A DNA stretch of 64,000 nt from Bradyrhizobium forestalis (GTDB lineage Bacteria > Pseudomonadota > Alphaproteobacteria > Rhizobiales > Xanthobacteraceae): contig NZ_PGVG01000033.1 in assembly GCF_002795245.1 (NCBI RefSeq), forward strand, positions 1-64,000, written 5' to 3'. The translations under genes and the position numbers were made by a program. Of this stretch, positions 63,121 through 64,000 are shown piece by piece; positions within the stretch are counted from its first letter, which is position 1, and each line of letters opens with the position of its first letter. The notes below the pieces were generated by a model. The model was not told the origin of the DNA and made no database searches. It worked only from the letters and a program-made list of their open reading frames with translations.

Positions 63121-64000
63121 ATGAACGTGCCGAGTCCCTGCAACGTACTGATGCTCTACCCGCTGTTCTCGGCAGAGTCCTTCTGGAGCTTTGGCGAATC
63201 CTGCAAAGTGATGGGCGTCAAGCGCCCGGCCGCCCCTTTGGGCCTGATCACCGTTGCCGCGATGTTGCCCGAGAGCTGGACGGTCCGGCTGATCGATTGC
63301 AACACGGCGTCCTTCGGCGAGGAGGATCTCGCCTGGGCCGACGTCGTCTTCACCGGCGGAATGTTGCCGCAGCAGGCCGACACGCTGCGCCTGATCGAGC
63401 TCTGCCGCGCGGCGGGCAAGCCGGTGGTGGTCGGCGGTCCCGATCCCACCTCGAGCCCCCACATCTATGAGCGGGCCGACTTCCGGGTGCTCGGCGAGGC
63501 CGAGAGCGTCATCGACCAATTCATCGCGGCCTGGGAGAGTGGCGCGCGGTCTGGCGTCTTCACCGCACCGAAGTTCCAGGCCGACGTCACCAAGACGCCG
63601 GTGCCGCGTTTCGACCTGCTCAAGTTCGAGGACTATCTCTATCTCGGAGTGCAGTATTCGCGCGGCTGTCCCTTCACCTGCGAGTTCTGCGACATCATCG
63701 AGCTCTACGGGCGCGTGCCGCGGACCAAGACGATCGAGCAGATGTTCGTCGAGCTCGAGACGCTCTACAAGATGGGCTACCGCGGCCATCTCGACTTTGT
63801 CGACGACAATTTCATCGGCAACAAGAAGTCGCTGCGGCAATTCCTGCCGAAGCTCGCCGAATGGCAGCGTGCGCACGGCTATCCCTTCGAATTCTCCACG
63901 GAGGCGTCGGTCAACCTCGCCGACGATCCGGAGCTCTTGGAGCTGATGGGGGCGGCCAATTTCTTCGGCATCTTCGTCGGCATCGAAAGTCCGGACCCGG
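63121..64000 (+). CDS. B12-binding radical SAM protein (partial, runs off window)
   Basis: The first 293 residues of a cobalamin-binding radical SAM protein. A B12-binding domain (about residues 8-140) contains APLGLITVAAMLPESW and VVVGGPDPTSSPH. The radical SAM motif is CPFTCEFC near residue 185, the three cysteines that hold the 4Fe-4S cluster, followed by FVDDNFIGNKK and FSTEASVNLADDPELLELM. Members with this layout methylate or otherwise modify lipids and cofactors; the hopanoid methylase HpnP is a distant relative. AAAGGAG precedes the ATG. Confidence 0.87.
   Translation, partial: MNVPSPCNVLMLYPLFSAESFWSFGESCKVMGVKRPAAPLGLITVAAMLPESWTVRLIDCNTASFGEEDLAWADVVFTGGMLPQQADTLRLIELCRAAGKPVVVGGPDPTSSPHIYERADFRVLGEAESVIDQFIAAWESGARSGVFTAPKFQADVTKTPVPRFDLLKFEDYLYLGVQYSRGCPFTCEFCDIIELYGRVPRTKTIEQMFVELETLYKMGYRGHLDFVDDNFIGNKKSLRQFLPKLAEWQRAHGYPFEFSTEASVNLADDPELLELMGAANFFGIFVGIESPDP

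Overview
The window is GC-rich, densely packed alphaproteobacterial chromosome. Its gene content points to a Bradyrhizobium-like member of the Nitrobacteraceae: a matPQMAB malonate operon, a cyoABCD quinol oxidase, a sox/flavocytochrome c cluster, a P1B-5 metal ATPase of the rhizobial Nia type, many TRAP/Bug-type uptake genes, and intergenic palindromic repeats built around CCTTCGAGACG and CTCTCCCGCTTGCGGGAGAG. The assignment to Bradyrhizobium is inference; no rRNA, tRNA, CRISPR array or complete insertion sequence was seen.

Layout. 1-3.8 kb: a truncated Mg2+-type P-ATPase, a monoheme cytochrome and small hypothetical genes in a loosely packed stretch. 3.8-10.5 kb: the malonate operon matPQMAB (TRAP transporter, malonyl-CoA decarboxylase, malonyl-CoA synthetase), transcribed leftwards from a shared intergenic region with its divergent GntR regulator, with an intrinsic terminator overlapping the matB stop. 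10.8-13.8 kb: a MarR regulator divergent from a VOC protein / FAD monooxygenase / DUF2783 operon, with a perfect FNR/FixK-type box between them. 13.8-18.5 kb: a 213-bp composite palindrome, a CoA-transferase remnant, then a metal-handling group: EF-hand protein with MMGQG repeats, P1B-5 ATPase with C-terminal hemerythrin domain, and a flavocytochrome ferric-reductase-like protein. 18.6-34.4 kb: assorted metabolic and regulatory genes (CoA transferase, DUF72, two M20 peptidases, MFS, MmyB-type and LysR regulators, Bug receptor, NUDIX, lytic transglycosylase).

34.5-42.5 kb: urate hydroxylase PuuD, a PQQ-type sugar dehydrogenase, an SDR, and cyoABCD. Downstream lies a probable mmgR/suhB-family small RNA on the minus strand. 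43-54 kb: SNase-like protein, GMC oxidoreductase with a possible gluconate-dehydrogenase-type small subunit, Deg-type protease, flavoprotein, a fused indolepyruvate ferredoxin oxidoreductase and a hotdog-like protein. 54.1-56.6 kb: a biuret-hydrolase-like amidase and an NCS2-like permease behind a textbook sigma-54 promoter, so probably under nitrogen control. 56.6-62.8 kb: a leftward cluster of a two-subunit molybdenum hydroxylase, sulfide dehydrogenase flavoprotein and soxXYZA. 63.1 kb to the end: a B12-binding radical SAM gene cut by the window edge.

The most unusual material is the sox cluster (xanthine-oxidase-family molybdoenzyme next to FCSD and SoxXYZA, a SoxY without the GGCGG carrier tail, and a soxX whose 5' end is made of a repeat element), the EF-hand / P1B-5 / flavocytochrome metal group, and the nested palindromic elements.
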